Positions 55,080-63,926 of a stretch of DNA of 64,000 bases are shown piece after piece. The stretch is from NCBI RefSeq assembly GCF_001469215.1, contig NZ_LOFH01000008.1, forward strand, positions 1-64,000, in the 5' to 3' direction. Numbering within the stretch: position 1 is the first letter of the stretch; the number at the start of each line of letters is the position of its first letter. The position numbers and the translations under genes are program-made. The DNA is from Pseudoalteromonas sp. H105 (lineage in GTDB: Bacteria > Pseudomonadota > Gammaproteobacteria > Enterobacterales > Alteromonadaceae). The notes below the pieces were generated by a model, which saw only the letters and a program-made list of their open reading frames with translations, made no database searches and had not been told where the DNA came from.

Positions 55080-55973
55080 TTAATGCTGGTCAGTCTTCAT
55101 GAGCTCGTAACGCAACAAACCTATAAAGGTACGCGCTGCCGGCCCTAACCGATCGCCGTCTTTAAAGAGTAAGTGCAGCTTCGCATTTCGTGTCGTACTG
55201 TGGGCAAGATTAAGCGGCTTTACTAGCGAATGTTTAAGCTGCTCACTGATAGCGCTTTTTGGCAACCATGCAAAGCCAAAGCCATTACATATCATCTCAA
55301 CCGACGTGCGCATATGGCTTACCGTCCAGCGTTGCTCTGCGCCCAGCCAACCGCCATCTTTTTTATTATGTAATGCAGAATCACGTACCACAATTTGTCG
55401 ATATGATTTAAGGTCTTCGAGAGTGAGTGCGCGGCGAATACTGTGAAGGGCATGATCAGGGTGAGCAACAGCCACAAACTCTATTGAACACAGTTCCTCA
55501 CTAAAACCTGCGGCATCGGTAAAGCCAGAGATGGCAATATCAGCATGGGTATTTTCAAGTAACTCATTAGCACCAGTAAGTATTGATTCATGTAATTCAA
55601 TTCGTAATAACGGGTATTGCTCTGATGTTGCATTGAGCACTTTATAAAGTAATGCTTGAGGAAATATTTCATCAACAGCGATACTGAGTTTACTTTCAAC
55701 TCCTTCACTTAATGTATGACCAACCGCTTCTATTTTTGCGGCCTCGTCTAGTAAATAATTAGCCCGTCGTAGCATCATTTCGCCTGCTTCGGTGAGCACT
55801 GTTTTACGGCCTTCAATCATCAATAGTTTCACATTGAGTGAGGTTTCAATTTTACTCACCGCATTATGAATACTGGACTGGCTTTTATGGATCTGCTGTG
55901 AGGCTTGGTTAAATCCTCCAAACTCAACAACAGCGCGAAACATACGCCATTGTTCTAATGTAATTCTAAGCAT
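55080..55973 (-). CDS. LysR-family transcriptional regulator
   Basis: About 297 residues. The N-terminal helix-turn-helix (about 5-65) has WRMFRAVVEFGGFNQASQQI and SQSSIHNAVSKIETSLNVKL. A LysR substrate-binding domain follows (about 90-290), with LRIELHESILTGANELLENT. I chose the ATG at 55973 because the family normally begins just before the LEQWRMF helix; the longer reading to 56012 has no support. It is divergent from the ABC operon at 56511 across about 540 nt that include a decayed repeat. The target is unknown. Confidence 0.87.
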   Translation of the reverse strand: MLRITLEQWRMFRAVVEFGGFNQASQQIHKSQSSIHNAVSKIETSLNVKLLMIEGRKTVLTEAGEMMLRRANYLLDEAAKIEAVGHTLSEGVESKLSIAVDEIFPQALLYKVLNATSEQYPLLRIELHESILTGANELLENTHADIAISGFTDAAGFSEELCSIEFVAVAHPDHALHSIRRALTLEDLKSYRQIVVRDSALHNKKDGGWLGAEQRWTVSHMRTSVEMICNGFGFAWLPKSAISEQLKHSLVKPLNLAHSTTRNAKLHLLFKDGDRLGPAARTFIGLLRYELMKTDQH

Positions 55974-56223
55974 TTTTGTTGTTACCCTTACCCTCATCAT
56001 GAACACATGCATTTAGCATCGAACGTGCGAGCATATTTTGTTTGCGTATGTGCTTTAAATCTTCCATTTGGTTTATCCCGACTATTCAATACTTAAGGGC
56101 CGATTTATATATCCGCAATAAGTTAAGTCATTTCTGACATGCACATATCCTAAGAATCTTAAGGTTTTAGCATGGCTTAGGCGCTTACAAAATACAATGA
56201 GTATTAGCGTTGGTTTATCTTTC

Positions 56224-56388
56224 GTGGTTGATTTTGCAACAGTGCGTTCGGTTTTTAAACAAGATAGAGCCTATGTTGCGTGGGTGCATCTCATAACTAT
56301 TTGATAAGATTAAATTATAAACATGCGCCGATATTTAATTGTACCTAAGTAGAACAAGTATTTATTCTGATAGGTTAACAGGCCCTGA
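56224..56388. repeat. Diverged third copy of the MITE-like element
   Basis: GGTTGATTTTGCAACAGTG and CGGTTTTTAAACAAGATAGAGCCTATG follow the reverse complement of the element at 37806. The right end TAGGTTAACAGGCCCTGA resembles its terminal inverted repeat. The middle is short and strongly changed. It fills much of the gap between the LysR gene and the ABC operon; the remaining sequence shows no gene. Confidence 0.65.
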
Positions 56389-56510
56389 GCGGCATTTTAA
56401 TGGTCACAGTAAGTGGTGGGTGTAAAAATAAGCGTGTATGTGAACACTTTACTGCTATGGTATCGTTTAAACATTGGACTCAGTTTTGCTACAGGAATGA
56501 TTTTTTCTTT

Positions 56511-57167
56511 ATGATTGCGCTAAAAAATGTGTTTTTTACCCGTCAAGATGGTGGCTTAAAGCGTCATATTATTAATGACTTATCGTTAAATATTTTACCA
56601 TCAGAGCAAATAGCGTTACTGGGGGACAGTGGTTCAGGTAAAACAACATTGTTAAATTTATTAGCTGGTTTACTATCGCCTGATGCTGGCACTATTCGTG
56701 TTAATGAGCAAAACATTAGTACGCTAAATGCAAATCAGTTGGCTATTTACCGACGTAAAATAGGTGTTATTTTTCAGCATTACCAGTTGCTTAGCCCATT
56801 AAATGTGAAAGATAACATGTGCTTTCAAGCAAGGCTGAATGGTCTATCGCCAAGTGAAGAAGAAATACAAAAAATGAGTCGCAAGCTTGGCCTTGAAGGA
56901 AAGCTTAATGCGATGCCTGAGCAATTATCGGGTGGTGAGCAGCAGCGTGTAGGTATTGGCCGTGCGTTATTAAATAAACCAACCCTATTACTTGCCGATG
57001 AACCTACCGGAAATCTTGATGCCGCGCGTGCACATGATATTGTTACGCTATTAAAAAATTTGTGTGAAGAGCAACAAATAATATTAATAATGGTCACCCA
57101 CAGTCAGCGGTTAGCGGATCAATTCACCACGCAACTGGTTTTAAAAGATGGCCAAATTAATGGCTGA
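56511..57167 (+). CDS. ABC transporter ATP-binding protein (LolD-like)
   Basis: ATPase of 218 residues. Walker A GDSGSGKTT (38-46), Q-loop VIFQHYQLL, signature LSGGEQQRVGIGRAL and Walker B LLLADEPTGNLD are complete, with the H-loop MVTHSQ. It groups with the LolD/MacB class that works with FtsX-type permeases. The start at 56511 is chosen because the domain begins there; a reading from 56400 would add 37 unrelated residues. It overlaps the permease gene by 8 nt. The next two genes, a permease and a CrtC/AttH-type lipoprotein, make a three-gene operon. Confidence 0.9.
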   Translation: MIALKNVFFTRQDGGLKRHIINDLSLNILPSEQIALLGDSGSGKTTLLNLLAGLLSPDAGTIRVNEQNISTLNANQLAIYRRKIGVIFQHYQLLSPLNVKDNMCFQARLNGLSPSEEEIQKMSRKLGLEGKLNAMPEQLSGGEQQRVGIGRALLNKPTLLLADEPTGNLDAARAHDIVTLLKNLCEEQQIILIMVTHSQRLADQFTTQLVLKDGQING

Positions 57168-59598
57168 ACTTAAACTTATTATACTTACATACGGGCAGTT
57201 TTACCGTCGCCACATTGGGTTGTTACTGCTATTTTTTATTGGTTTTAGTTTGGGGGCGGCGTTACTCACTGCTATACAAGGTTTAAACCAAGAAGCGGGC
57301 AAACGTTACCAGCAAACCACCGCATTAATTGCAAACCCAGTGACACATTTTGTACGTCCAGTGCTGGGTGAAAATAGGTTATCTAATGAGGTGTGGTCAA
57401 CGCTTAGGGCCACTGGTTTTACACAAGCTCAGCCCGTTTTAGAGGGGATTGTGGAAACCGCCAACCAACGCACGCTAGCGCTGCGTGGGGTAAACTTATT
57501 TCAATGGCTGACGCAAGATACACAAGGCACAGAAAGCTCAGTAGCGACAATAGATAATCGCCATACTGGATTTGATAGATTGTTTAATACCGTTTATATC
57601 GACCCTAAATTAATGCAGCGGCTTAATGTAAAAAATGGCAAGATTACACTACAAGTCGGTAACACCCTTCGTACTTTACCAGTCAGTGAACTACCCGGTG
57701 TGGGAATGACCTTATTGATGGACATTAGCCTTGCAGATCAATTGTTAATGGCAGATGGACAAATTAGCTATATAGAAATGAGTGGGTTAACTCGTTCACA
57801 ACACGCAAAGATGACCATTCTGATAGGCAATGATGCCCGGCTTGAAGCTGCGCAAGAGCAGGCTTTTGATGCGCTCTCTGAAGCGTTTTTCTTTAATTTA
57901 CAAGCGCTGGCTTTGTTAGGTTACGTGGTGGGTGCGTTTTTAAGTTTTAATGCAATTAAGCTGGCGTACAATGCGCGTGCTCACTTGCAGCAGCAAATGT
58001 GGGTGCTGGGTTGTCAAAGGTCTGCGTTAATTAAGGCGCTGGTTATTGAATTAACATTGCTTAGTTTTTTTGCTGCAATGTTAGGTGCGCTATTAGGCGC
58101 TGCACTGGCAAACGCCTTAGTTATGGATGTATCAGCCACTCTTAGAGGGCTTTACCAATTAGATAGAAGCTTTGTCGTAAATCTTGATAGCAGCATGATT
58201 GCTAGCGGTTTTATACTTAATATTTTTGTTTTGTTAGGGTTTTTAGCCAGCCAATCGGCTCGATTAAGTACTTTTTTAGCGCGTGTTAAATGGCTGATGT
58301 TTGCGTTAGCTATTTGTACAGCCAGTTACTTAGCGCTAACGGCAAATACCAAAATAAGCGCCTTATTGCTGTGTGTTTGTGTGCTACTCCTCTTTTTTTT
58401 TATTACGCCACCGGTAGTTAAAGCCGTATTTAAACTGCCATGGCCAACACAAAACCCCATTATTCACTGGTTAAAAGCCGACAGCCTAGTGCAGTTACCC
58501 GCATTACTAAGCTCGGTACTGGCTATTTTAATGGCGATGGGGGCTGCGGTAGGTATGCAAATTATGGTTGGCAGTTTTAGCGACACCTTAGATACACATC
58601 TTGAAAAACGCCTAAGCGCCGATTTATACGTAAGACCCGATCAAAACATTCAAGCGTTAGGGGCTAAGTTACGTGAACTACCAGAGGTTGAAAAAGTAGG
58701 CGTATATTGGTCAGCTAACAGTGAGCTTAAAACATCTAAAAATAGGATTGCTGTTGATGTTATGGCATTTGGTGCAACGGCCAGCTATAACCAACACCTT
58801 ACTTTGTTAAACAATAAAGCACCTACATCTGCAGTATTTGAAAAAAACAAAAACGGGGTTGTAGGTTGTTTAGTGAATGAACCCGCCTTGCTGCAGTACT
58901 CGCTTAAAGTTGGTGACGTAATAACCCTAAAACAGCATATTAATACATTAACGTGCCAAGTACGCGCTGCCTATTTTGATTACGGCGAGCAAGGTTTAAA
59001 TGTAGTAGTCACTACAACAGTATTATTGAGTAGCAGCTTAAATTACACCGAGTATGGTTTATCGCTTTGGCTAAAGCCAGGTAGCGATGTTGACACAGTG
59101 GCTGAGTATATCCAAAAAGAGCATCAATTAGATAGCCAACAAGTCATTGCCAATCAGCAGTTCAAACGCTTTGCTAAACAGTTGTTTGGTAAAACATTCT
59201 ATGTCACTCAGGCACTCAATTTATTTATTATGCTGATTGCTTTATTTGGTATGTGGGTGAGCTTTTTAACCTTGGGGCGCGGGCAATTACAGCCCATGGC
59301 GGTATTACAAACGCTGGGTGTCACCCAACAGCAATTATTGGGTGCAAAAGTACTGCAAGCTGCACTCATTATTTTAACCACTCTGTTATTAGCTATACCA
59401 CTGGGGCTTTGCCTTGGCTGGGTGTTATTAACCTATGTAATGCCAATAGCGTTTGGCTGGACAATGGCCATGACCCTTGATTGGCTGCAATTGGGGCTCT
59501 TTAGTGTATTAGTGTTTGTGTTGGCATTATTTGTTAGTGCATTACCACTGATTAAACTAACGCGAAGCGCGGTGGCAGATAACGTTGCTAAGCTATAG
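57160..59598 (+). CDS. FtsX-type ABC permease
   Basis: Inner-membrane permease of 812 residues with about ten hydrophobic helices. They are arranged as one N-terminal helix, a periplasmic domain, three to four helices (YVVGAFLSFNAIKLAYNARA), several central helices, another periplasmic domain, and a C-terminal FtsX domain (VLQTLGVTQQQLLGAKVLQ). The start at 57160 overlaps the ATPase stop (ATGGCTGA), implying coupled translation. This class usually extracts molecules from the outer leaflet and does not pump them through the membrane. The lipoprotein next door could be a partner. Confidence 0.87.
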   Translation: MAELKLIILTYGQFYRRHIGLLLLFFIGFSLGAALLTAIQGLNQEAGKRYQQTTALIANPVTHFVRPVLGENRLSNEVWSTLRATGFTQAQPVLEGIVETANQRTLALRGVNLFQWLTQDTQGTESSVATIDNRHTGFDRLFNTVYIDPKLMQRLNVKNGKITLQVGNTLRTLPVSELPGVGMTLLMDISLADQLLMADGQISYIEMSGLTRSQHAKMTILIGNDARLEAAQEQAFDALSEAFFFNLQALALLGYVVGAFLSFNAIKLAYNARAHLQQQMWVLGCQRSALIKALVIELTLLSFFAAMLGALLGAALANALVMDVSATLRGLYQLDRSFVVNLDSSMIASGFILNIFVLLGFLASQSARLSTFLARVKWLMFALAICTASYLALTANTKISALLLCVCVLLLFFFITPPVVKAVFKLPWPTQNPIIHWLKADSLVQLPALLSSVLAILMAMGAAVGMQIMVGSFSDTLDTHLEKRLSADLYVRPDQNIQALGAKLRELPEVEKVGVYWSANSELKTSKNRIAVDVMAFGATASYNQHLTLLNNKAPTSAVFEKNKNGVVGCLVNEPALLQYSLKVGDVITLKQHINTLTCQVRAAYFDYGEQGLNVVVTTTVLLSSSLNYTEYGLSLWLKPGSDVDTVAEYIQKEHQLDSQQVIANQQFKRFAKQLFGKTFYVTQALNLFIMLIALFGMWVSFLTLGRGQLQPMAVLQTLGVTQQQLLGAKVLQAALIILTTLLLAIPLGLCLGWVLLTYVMPIAFGWTMAMTLDWLQLGLFSVLVFVLALFVSALPLIKLTRSAVADNVAKL

Positions 59599-59605
59599 GA
59601 CTTAT

Positions 59606-60688
59606 ATGAATACACTAAAAATTATACTCGCTTTTATGATGATTACTGTCTTGAGCGGATGCCAACCAGAGGCCGAACAAATTGAGAGTAACAAAAAAAT
59701 GCGCACTGGGTTTGCGCAGCAATTTGGCGAGGCAGTAAGTAAACAACAAGGACTTAATTTTCCTGATGATCACGGGGCACACCATCAACAAGGAATTGAG
59801 TGGTGGTATGTGACTGCTAATCTAACCGCTGATACTGGTGAAGCCTTTGGTGTGCAATGGACCTTATTTAGGCTGACAGTCGATGAGCAAAATGAAACAA
59901 CAGAGCCATCCCCTTGGTGGAATGGGCAACTTTACTTTGCTCACTTTGCAATACAAACCGACACCCAGCACCAAGCATTTGAAAAGTATGGTCGTTCTGG
60001 ACAAGTTAATGTGACTGCACAGCCATTTGAGGCGCGCTTAGATGATTGGCTGTTAGCGAGTGAGCGGGCTGCATTTTTACCGCTCAACTTAAAAGCGCAA
60101 CAGAAAAATTACAGTGCAAATCTAACGCTGGCAAACAGCCCGCTGATAAAACATGGTGAGCAAGGGTATAGTCAAAAAACACATCAAGGTCATGCCTCCT
60201 ATTATTATAGTTATCCATTTTTACAGGCCAAAGGCGATATCATGTTTGCGGGTAAGACCTACCGCGTTACTGGCGATGCCTGGTTAGATAGAGAGTGGTC
60301 CTCGGCATTAATTGACCCTTCTCAAAATGGTTGGGATTGGTTTAGTATTCAAGCAGATGATCCCGCTTTAGGTGGGTTGATGGCGTTTTGTATTCGTAAT
60401 AGTCAGCAAGAGTATGATTATTGCAGTGCATCGCACATAGCCCGTACAGGTCAGGTGCGTGCCATTGCCAATCAAGAGGTGACTTTACAAGTATTAAAAA
60501 CACACGCGCTTGCAACGAAAACCTACCCAATTAAGTGGGCGCTTAACATAAAAGGGTTTGAATCTATTATAATAGATGCACGCAATCCTGATTCACGTAA
60601 TCAATTAAGCATCCCGTATTGGGAAGGGCGCATTAAAACCCACGGTGGATTTGAAGGGAAAGGGTATGCAGAATTGGTGGGCTATTAA
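59606..60688 (+). CDS. AttH/CrtC-type lipocalin-like lipoprotein
   Basis: Predicted lipoprotein of 360 residues (lipobox VLSGCQ, C19). The mature part matches the CrtC/AttH group, formerly described as hydroxyneurosporene synthase-like: FPDDHGAHHQQGIEWWYVTANL, FGVQWTLFRL and DAWLDREWSS. These are lipocalin-like beta barrels that bind hydrophobic ligands. The ABC-FtsX-AttH arrangement is that of attachment (att) loci in Agrobacterium relatives. AGGA precedes the ATG at 59606. The complex may handle a lipid or hydrophobic compound in the periplasm. No carotenoid genes are nearby, so hydratase activity is unlikely. Confidence 0.83.
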   Translation: MNTLKIILAFMMITVLSGCQPEAEQIESNKKMRTGFAQQFGEAVSKQQGLNFPDDHGAHHQQGIEWWYVTANLTADTGEAFGVQWTLFRLTVDEQNETTEPSPWWNGQLYFAHFAIQTDTQHQAFEKYGRSGQVNVTAQPFEARLDDWLLASERAAFLPLNLKAQQKNYSANLTLANSPLIKHGEQGYSQKTHQGHASYYYSYPFLQAKGDIMFAGKTYRVTGDAWLDREWSSALIDPSQNGWDWFSIQADDPALGGLMAFCIRNSQQEYDYCSASHIARTGQVRAIANQEVTLQVLKTHALATKTYPIKWALNIKGFESIIIDARNPDSRNQLSIPYWEGRIKTHGGFEGKGYAELVGY

Positions 60689-60708
60689 CAGCCTACCAAT
60701 TCTGCATA
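60665..60708. repeat. 19-bp inverted repeat spanning the stop codon of the AttH-type gene
   Basis: TATGCAGAATTGGTGGGCT and AGCCTACCAATTCTGCATA pair completely apart from one G-T wobble, with a 6-nt loop. The left arm lies in the coding sequence and the right arm after the stop. No T-run follows on either side. It may act as a transcript-end stabiliser between the two converging genes. Confidence 0.75.
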
Positions 60709-60765
60709 GAAAGTGCTGCGGAAGGTTGGCTTGTTTGCCAACATTCAGGCTCGTTAACCGATTAT

Positions 60766-61656
60766 TTAATTAAGCTTTACCGGGCCGTTAATATTGTCGA
60801 TACTCAAATCGCCAGAGCCATCATCGATAATGGTCAGGCCTTTAGCATGATTAACACGAATGCTGCCAGAGCCATCTTCAATAGTGACCAAGCCATTAAT
60901 GTGTTCTGCGTAAATATCACCAGAGCCGTCTTCAATCGTGAGCGCGTTGCCCAGATCTATCGCATTAATGCTGCCTGAGTTGTCATCAATATCCACACGG
61001 CCGTTGATTTTACTTAAACGAATATCACCTGAACCATCTTCTATCGTTAAATTACCCTTGGTGTTCGTTATAGCTAGGCTACCTGAGCCGTCGCTTATTT
61101 CAATGCTGCCAGTAATGTTTTGCAGATTAATATCGCCTGAGCCATCATCTATTTCGAGGTCATGGCCTTGATCTATATCGATACTGCCTGAGCCGTCATC
61201 GATGTCCATATCGCCTAGTACACCCTTAATATTAATATCACCAGAGCTATCATCAATATCAAGGTTAAATGAGTTTGGTACAGTAACGACTAAATCGATA
61301 CTCGGTGAATTACCTTGGTAAACTATCATACCCGAAGCTTTGTGACTTTTAGCAGTCAATACAGCCTTATCGCCGTCTTGCTCAAGCGTTAAGATATAAG
61401 GGTCATCTACGTTTGCGGTGTAAATGGTTGCATCAACAGTGATTTCAGTGGCGGTGTTTGAACCTATTACTTTGAGTGAGCCGGCTTCTGCTTCAATATC
61501 GAGTTGTTGTAATTGTGTTGCTGATAATGTGCGTTGTTGCTGTTGTTCTATATTGGCACTTCCAGTGGAAATATGAACAACGCAGCCGCTCATCAGAAGA
61601 AGACTTGTTGCAATAGGCAGTGCTTTAGTGAGTAAAGAGAGTGATTTATTCATCAT
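60766..61656 (-). CDS. Repeat lipoprotein with nine D-G-S-G repeats (DUF4097-like)
   Basis: Lipoprotein of 296 residues (lipobox LLMSGC, C25). After a DUF4097-like N-terminal part, residues 132-296 are nine repeats of 17-18 residues with the pattern I-x-D-G-S-G-(D/S)-I. The last residue of the tetrad alternates strictly: SSGD, GSGS, GSGD, GSGS, GSGD, NSGS, GSGD, GSGS, GSGD. A beta-helix or beta-solenoid with a ladder of Asp residues is expected, possibly binding a metal. Function unknown; related proteins are often called putative adhesins. Confidence 0.8.
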   Translation of the reverse strand: MMNKSLSLLTKALPIATSLLLMSGCVVHISTGSANIEQQQQRTLSATQLQQLDIEAEAGSLKVIGSNTATEITVDATIYTANVDDPYILTLEQDGDKAVLTAKSHKASGMIVYQGNSPSIDLVVTVPNSFNLDIDDSSGDINIKGVLGDMDIDDGSGSIDIDQGHDLEIDDGSGDINLQNITGSIEISDGSGSLAITNTKGNLTIEDGSGDIRLSKINGRVDIDDNSGSINAIDLGNALTIEDGSGDIYAEHINGLVTIEDGSGSIRVNHAKGLTIIDDGSGDLSIDNINGPVKLN

Positions 61657-61807
61657 TATTTGTATGCTCGTTTTTTATTTAGGTTAACCGCTTGAGTTTC
61701 TAAAAGCAAAAACAAAGCCAACATTTAACATACTGTTTTATAAGCAATAATTTGTTCTTGTTTAAATAGCTCAATACGCGTTTAGCGAACAATACTAAAA
61801 AGTAGCG

Positions 61808-61834
61808 AAAGTGGCTAACATTGTTAACCACTTT
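61808..61834 (-). terminator. Terminator-like hairpin after the DUF4198 gene
   Basis: AAAGTGG-C-TAAC pairs with GTTA-A-CCACTTT (one mismatch) around ATT, 12 nt past the minus-strand stop. The leftward tail is CGCTACTTTTTA, so the T-run is slightly displaced. Confidence 0.65.
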
Positions 61835-61845
61835 ATAAAGGTCAA

Positions 61846-62688
61846 CTACTCAGGCGCAACATCTAAAGTAGTAAACAAAGCGTAACGCACAGTGTCGATC
61901 CCTTTTTCAGTTGAGTCTTCGCTGATACTCGCCTCAATAAGGTATAAACCAGGGTGCTGCCAAGTATTTGTAAAGAACCCCTGCTTATCAGTTGTTACTT
62001 TTACTTCGTTGCGTTCGTTGCGGTAGCGTGTGTCACCTTTTAAAATCGCAAGCTCAACATTTGCAGCTGGTTTACCATCTTTCAATAATTGAAAGCGTGC
62101 TTCTTCACCAACAAATAAATCATTTGGGTGAGTTGGGCCACTGATCTCTAAACCGCTACCTAGTAGGGCTGGCTTAGATGTGCCGTTACGGCTAACAAAA
62201 GTATCAACAGTTGAGAATGACTTCATGGTTCTGATCTCTTTTGCACCGGCTGGAATGTCTTTGCTATTTTTAGGGCCAAATACGCGGCTACGCTCGCCTT
62301 GCGCATCTTTGTAAAAAGTCATTATGCGCGGCTCACGTTTCATAGCGATATGATAAGTGCCTTCATCAGCTAATTTTACTGCTGCTGAGTTTTTACGTTG
62401 TAAGTAGTAGGCGCGAATTCTATCACTTACCAGCTCACCATTAGGGTCAAGAGCCATGATCAGGTTATCGTCATACTCTGCCCCTTTTTGTTTTGGGCGA
62501 TACGCTTTATCAGCAGAAAAAATTTCGTTAGAGATACTGGCATCGATCATTACATAATGCGCTTTATCACCAGATAGCGATGTATGCGAAGGCACTAACC
62601 ACTGTGCATGGGCACTTGCATAGCTAGAGGCAAGGGCGGTTAATGTTAGCGCGCCAACAAGAGCGCTTTTAAGTAAATTGGTTTTCAT
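61846..62688 (-). CDS. DUF4198 (NikM-like) periplasmic protein
   Basis: Exported protein of 280 residues. The signal peptide ends near ASSYASAHA, giving a mature N terminus HAQWLVPSHTSLSG, where the histidine can act as a metal ligand. Two beta-sandwich domains are suggested (PTHPNDLFVGEEARFQLLKDG and VTTDKQGFFTNTWQHPGLYL). DUF4198 proteins resemble the periplasmic part of nickel/cobalt uptake systems and are often found with TonB receptors. It is the third gene of the PepSY-DUF2271-DUF4198 operon. Confidence 0.86.
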   Translation of the reverse strand: MKTNLLKSALVGALTLTALASSYASAHAQWLVPSHTSLSGDKAHYVMIDASISNEIFSADKAYRPKQKGAEYDDNLIMALDPNGELVSDRIRAYYLQRKNSAAVKLADEGTYHIAMKREPRIMTFYKDAQGERSRVFGPKNSKDIPAGAKEIRTMKSFSTVDTFVSRNGTSKPALLGSGLEISGPTHPNDLFVGEEARFQLLKDGKPAANVELAILKGDTRYRNERNEVKVTTDKQGFFTNTWQHPGLYLIEASISEDSTEKGIDTVRYALFTTLDVAPE

Positions 62689-62743
62689 GATCTTTCCTTA
62701 TTTAAATAATGTATAAGCATTTTTTACTTGCTAGTTATTGCTG

Positions 62744-63247
62744 TTATTTGGCTTTGATCGTGATGAAGCTCTCAGAGAATTCTTTTTTGCCTGCAATAGT
62801 CATTTTTCCATCTTCGCTTAAATCCAGTGCCATTCGTTTATAATCTCTGCCACCTTCTTCGCGCACTACTTCTAAATTAAGTAGGTATTTACCTGCGATG
62901 ACAGGATTTCCTTCGAGGTCTTTGCCATTCCAGTTAATTGTGTAGCTGCCTGGGCGTTTTGTTGCGCCTGTTACACCGTCAAAATTAGCATCGCTTTTAC
63001 CTGCTTTACGCCACCATTGGCGTAAGTCTTTAAACCATTCAGCTTTCTCTACCCATAGTGCAACAGTGGTCACATGTTTACGTTGCGGGGTTTCAAGCCA
63101 CACTGCCACATATGGGCGGTGATAAGGTTGTATATCGAGATCAGGCAAGGTGAGTTCTATTTCGAGCTCTGCTGCGTTGGTATTTGATTGAAACAAAGCA
63201 GCCATAAATATTAGTATTGCACTGCATAACGTATTAATTTTTAACAT
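62744..63247 (-). CDS. DUF2271 family periplasmic protein, predicted flavoprotein
   Basis: The start at 63247 has AAAGGAGTG seven nucleotides upstream; a longer reading to 63325 runs back inside the PepSY gene. A signal peptide (ends near SNTNAAE) precedes about 140 mature residues. The motif D90-G-V-T-G-A-T96 fits the ApbE flavinylation pattern, so the threonine is likely to carry covalent FMN. The following GSYTINWNGKDLEGN is a typical beta-sandwich strand pair of DUF2271. Its start overlaps the PepSY stop (TAATG). It probably passes electrons between the PepSY membrane protein and a periplasmic acceptor. Confidence 0.87.
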   Translation of the reverse strand: MLKINTLCSAILIFMAALFQSNTNAAELEIELTLPDLDIQPYHRPYVAVWLETPQRKHVTTVALWVEKAEWFKDLRQWWRKAGKSDANFDGVTGATKRPGSYTINWNGKDLEGNPVIAGKYLLNLEVVREEGGRDYKRMALDLSEDGKMTIAGKKEFSESFITIKAK

Positions 63248-63879
63248 TAAGACACTCCTTTTAGTTGTGGAACCCAGCATAAATAAATGACGGCAGGTGT
63301 TGCGATTCCAAGCACCGTTAGCCATATTCCGACTAAGCGTTTTTTTCTATTTTGAAATAAAATAATCATGCCGGTGATAGCAAATAGAATCATTAACGCG
63401 GCAGAAATATCAATAACCCAGCTCCATGCTTCACCAGTGTGACGGCCTTTATGTAAGTCACCCATTAGGCTTAACAAACCACCGGTTTGATATTCAAGAT
63501 TGAGTTCTCCACTCATAAAATCAATTTCAGCAAAGGCAAAGCCGGCAGGGAGTGGGTAGTCGAGCATGACTAGCGCATCTTCTTTTTCCCAATCGATACT
63601 TTTAACCTGTGTTAAGCCATGCTCTGCGGCTAAATAGGCCTCTATTTCAGGATAAAGAGTGGGAAGGGCATTAATATTGTGTGCGGCTTTAGTTATCAAA
63701 GCGTTGGGCAATGCGATGGTTTGATGGCCATCTGTTTTGTCGTCTTTAAGCCAATCGACATGATTTAATACAATGCCGCTGATACAGAACAAAATAAGTA
63801 AAAATAACAAGGCAGTAGAAAGATAAATATGCAGCATGCGACTGATACCGTATATCGCACGTTTATTAAAAAATGGCAT
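63247..63879 (-). CDS. PepSY-domain membrane protein
   Basis: About 210 residues. One transmembrane helix near the N terminus (YLSTALLFLLILFCISGIVLN) is followed by a periplasmic PepSY domain and two C-terminal helices (WSWVIDISAALMILFAITGM and GIWLTVLGIATPAVIYLCWV). Histidines at the helix ends (HIYLSTA, DLHKGRHTGEAW) are placed to bind heme, as in PepSY-TM ferric reductases. The start is ATG at 63879 by domain boundaries; the frame runs to 63942. It is the first gene of the operon with DUF2271 and DUF4198. A further partner may lie beyond the window. Confidence 0.84.
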   Translation of the reverse strand: MPFFNKRAIYGISRMLHIYLSTALLFLLILFCISGIVLNHVDWLKDDKTDGHQTIALPNALITKAAHNINALPTLYPEIEAYLAAEHGLTQVKSIDWEKEDALVMLDYPLPAGFAFAEIDFMSGELNLEYQTGGLLSLMGDLHKGRHTGEAWSWVIDISAALMILFAITGMIILFQNRKKRLVGIWLTVLGIATPAVIYLCWVPQLKGVS

Positions 63880-63911
63880 AGACAACAAAGTAAAAGTAAT
63901 TGGTTTGTATA

Positions 63912-63926
63912 TGATAATGATTTGTA
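63912..63926. promoter_or_regulatory. Fur-like half-site before the PepSY operon
   Basis: TGATAATGATTTGTA has a perfect left half of the Fur 7-1-7 box (TGATAAT-N-ATTATCA) and three mismatches in the right half. It lies 33 nt upstream of the PepSY start. Iron control is plausible but rests on one good half-site. Confidence 0.45.
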
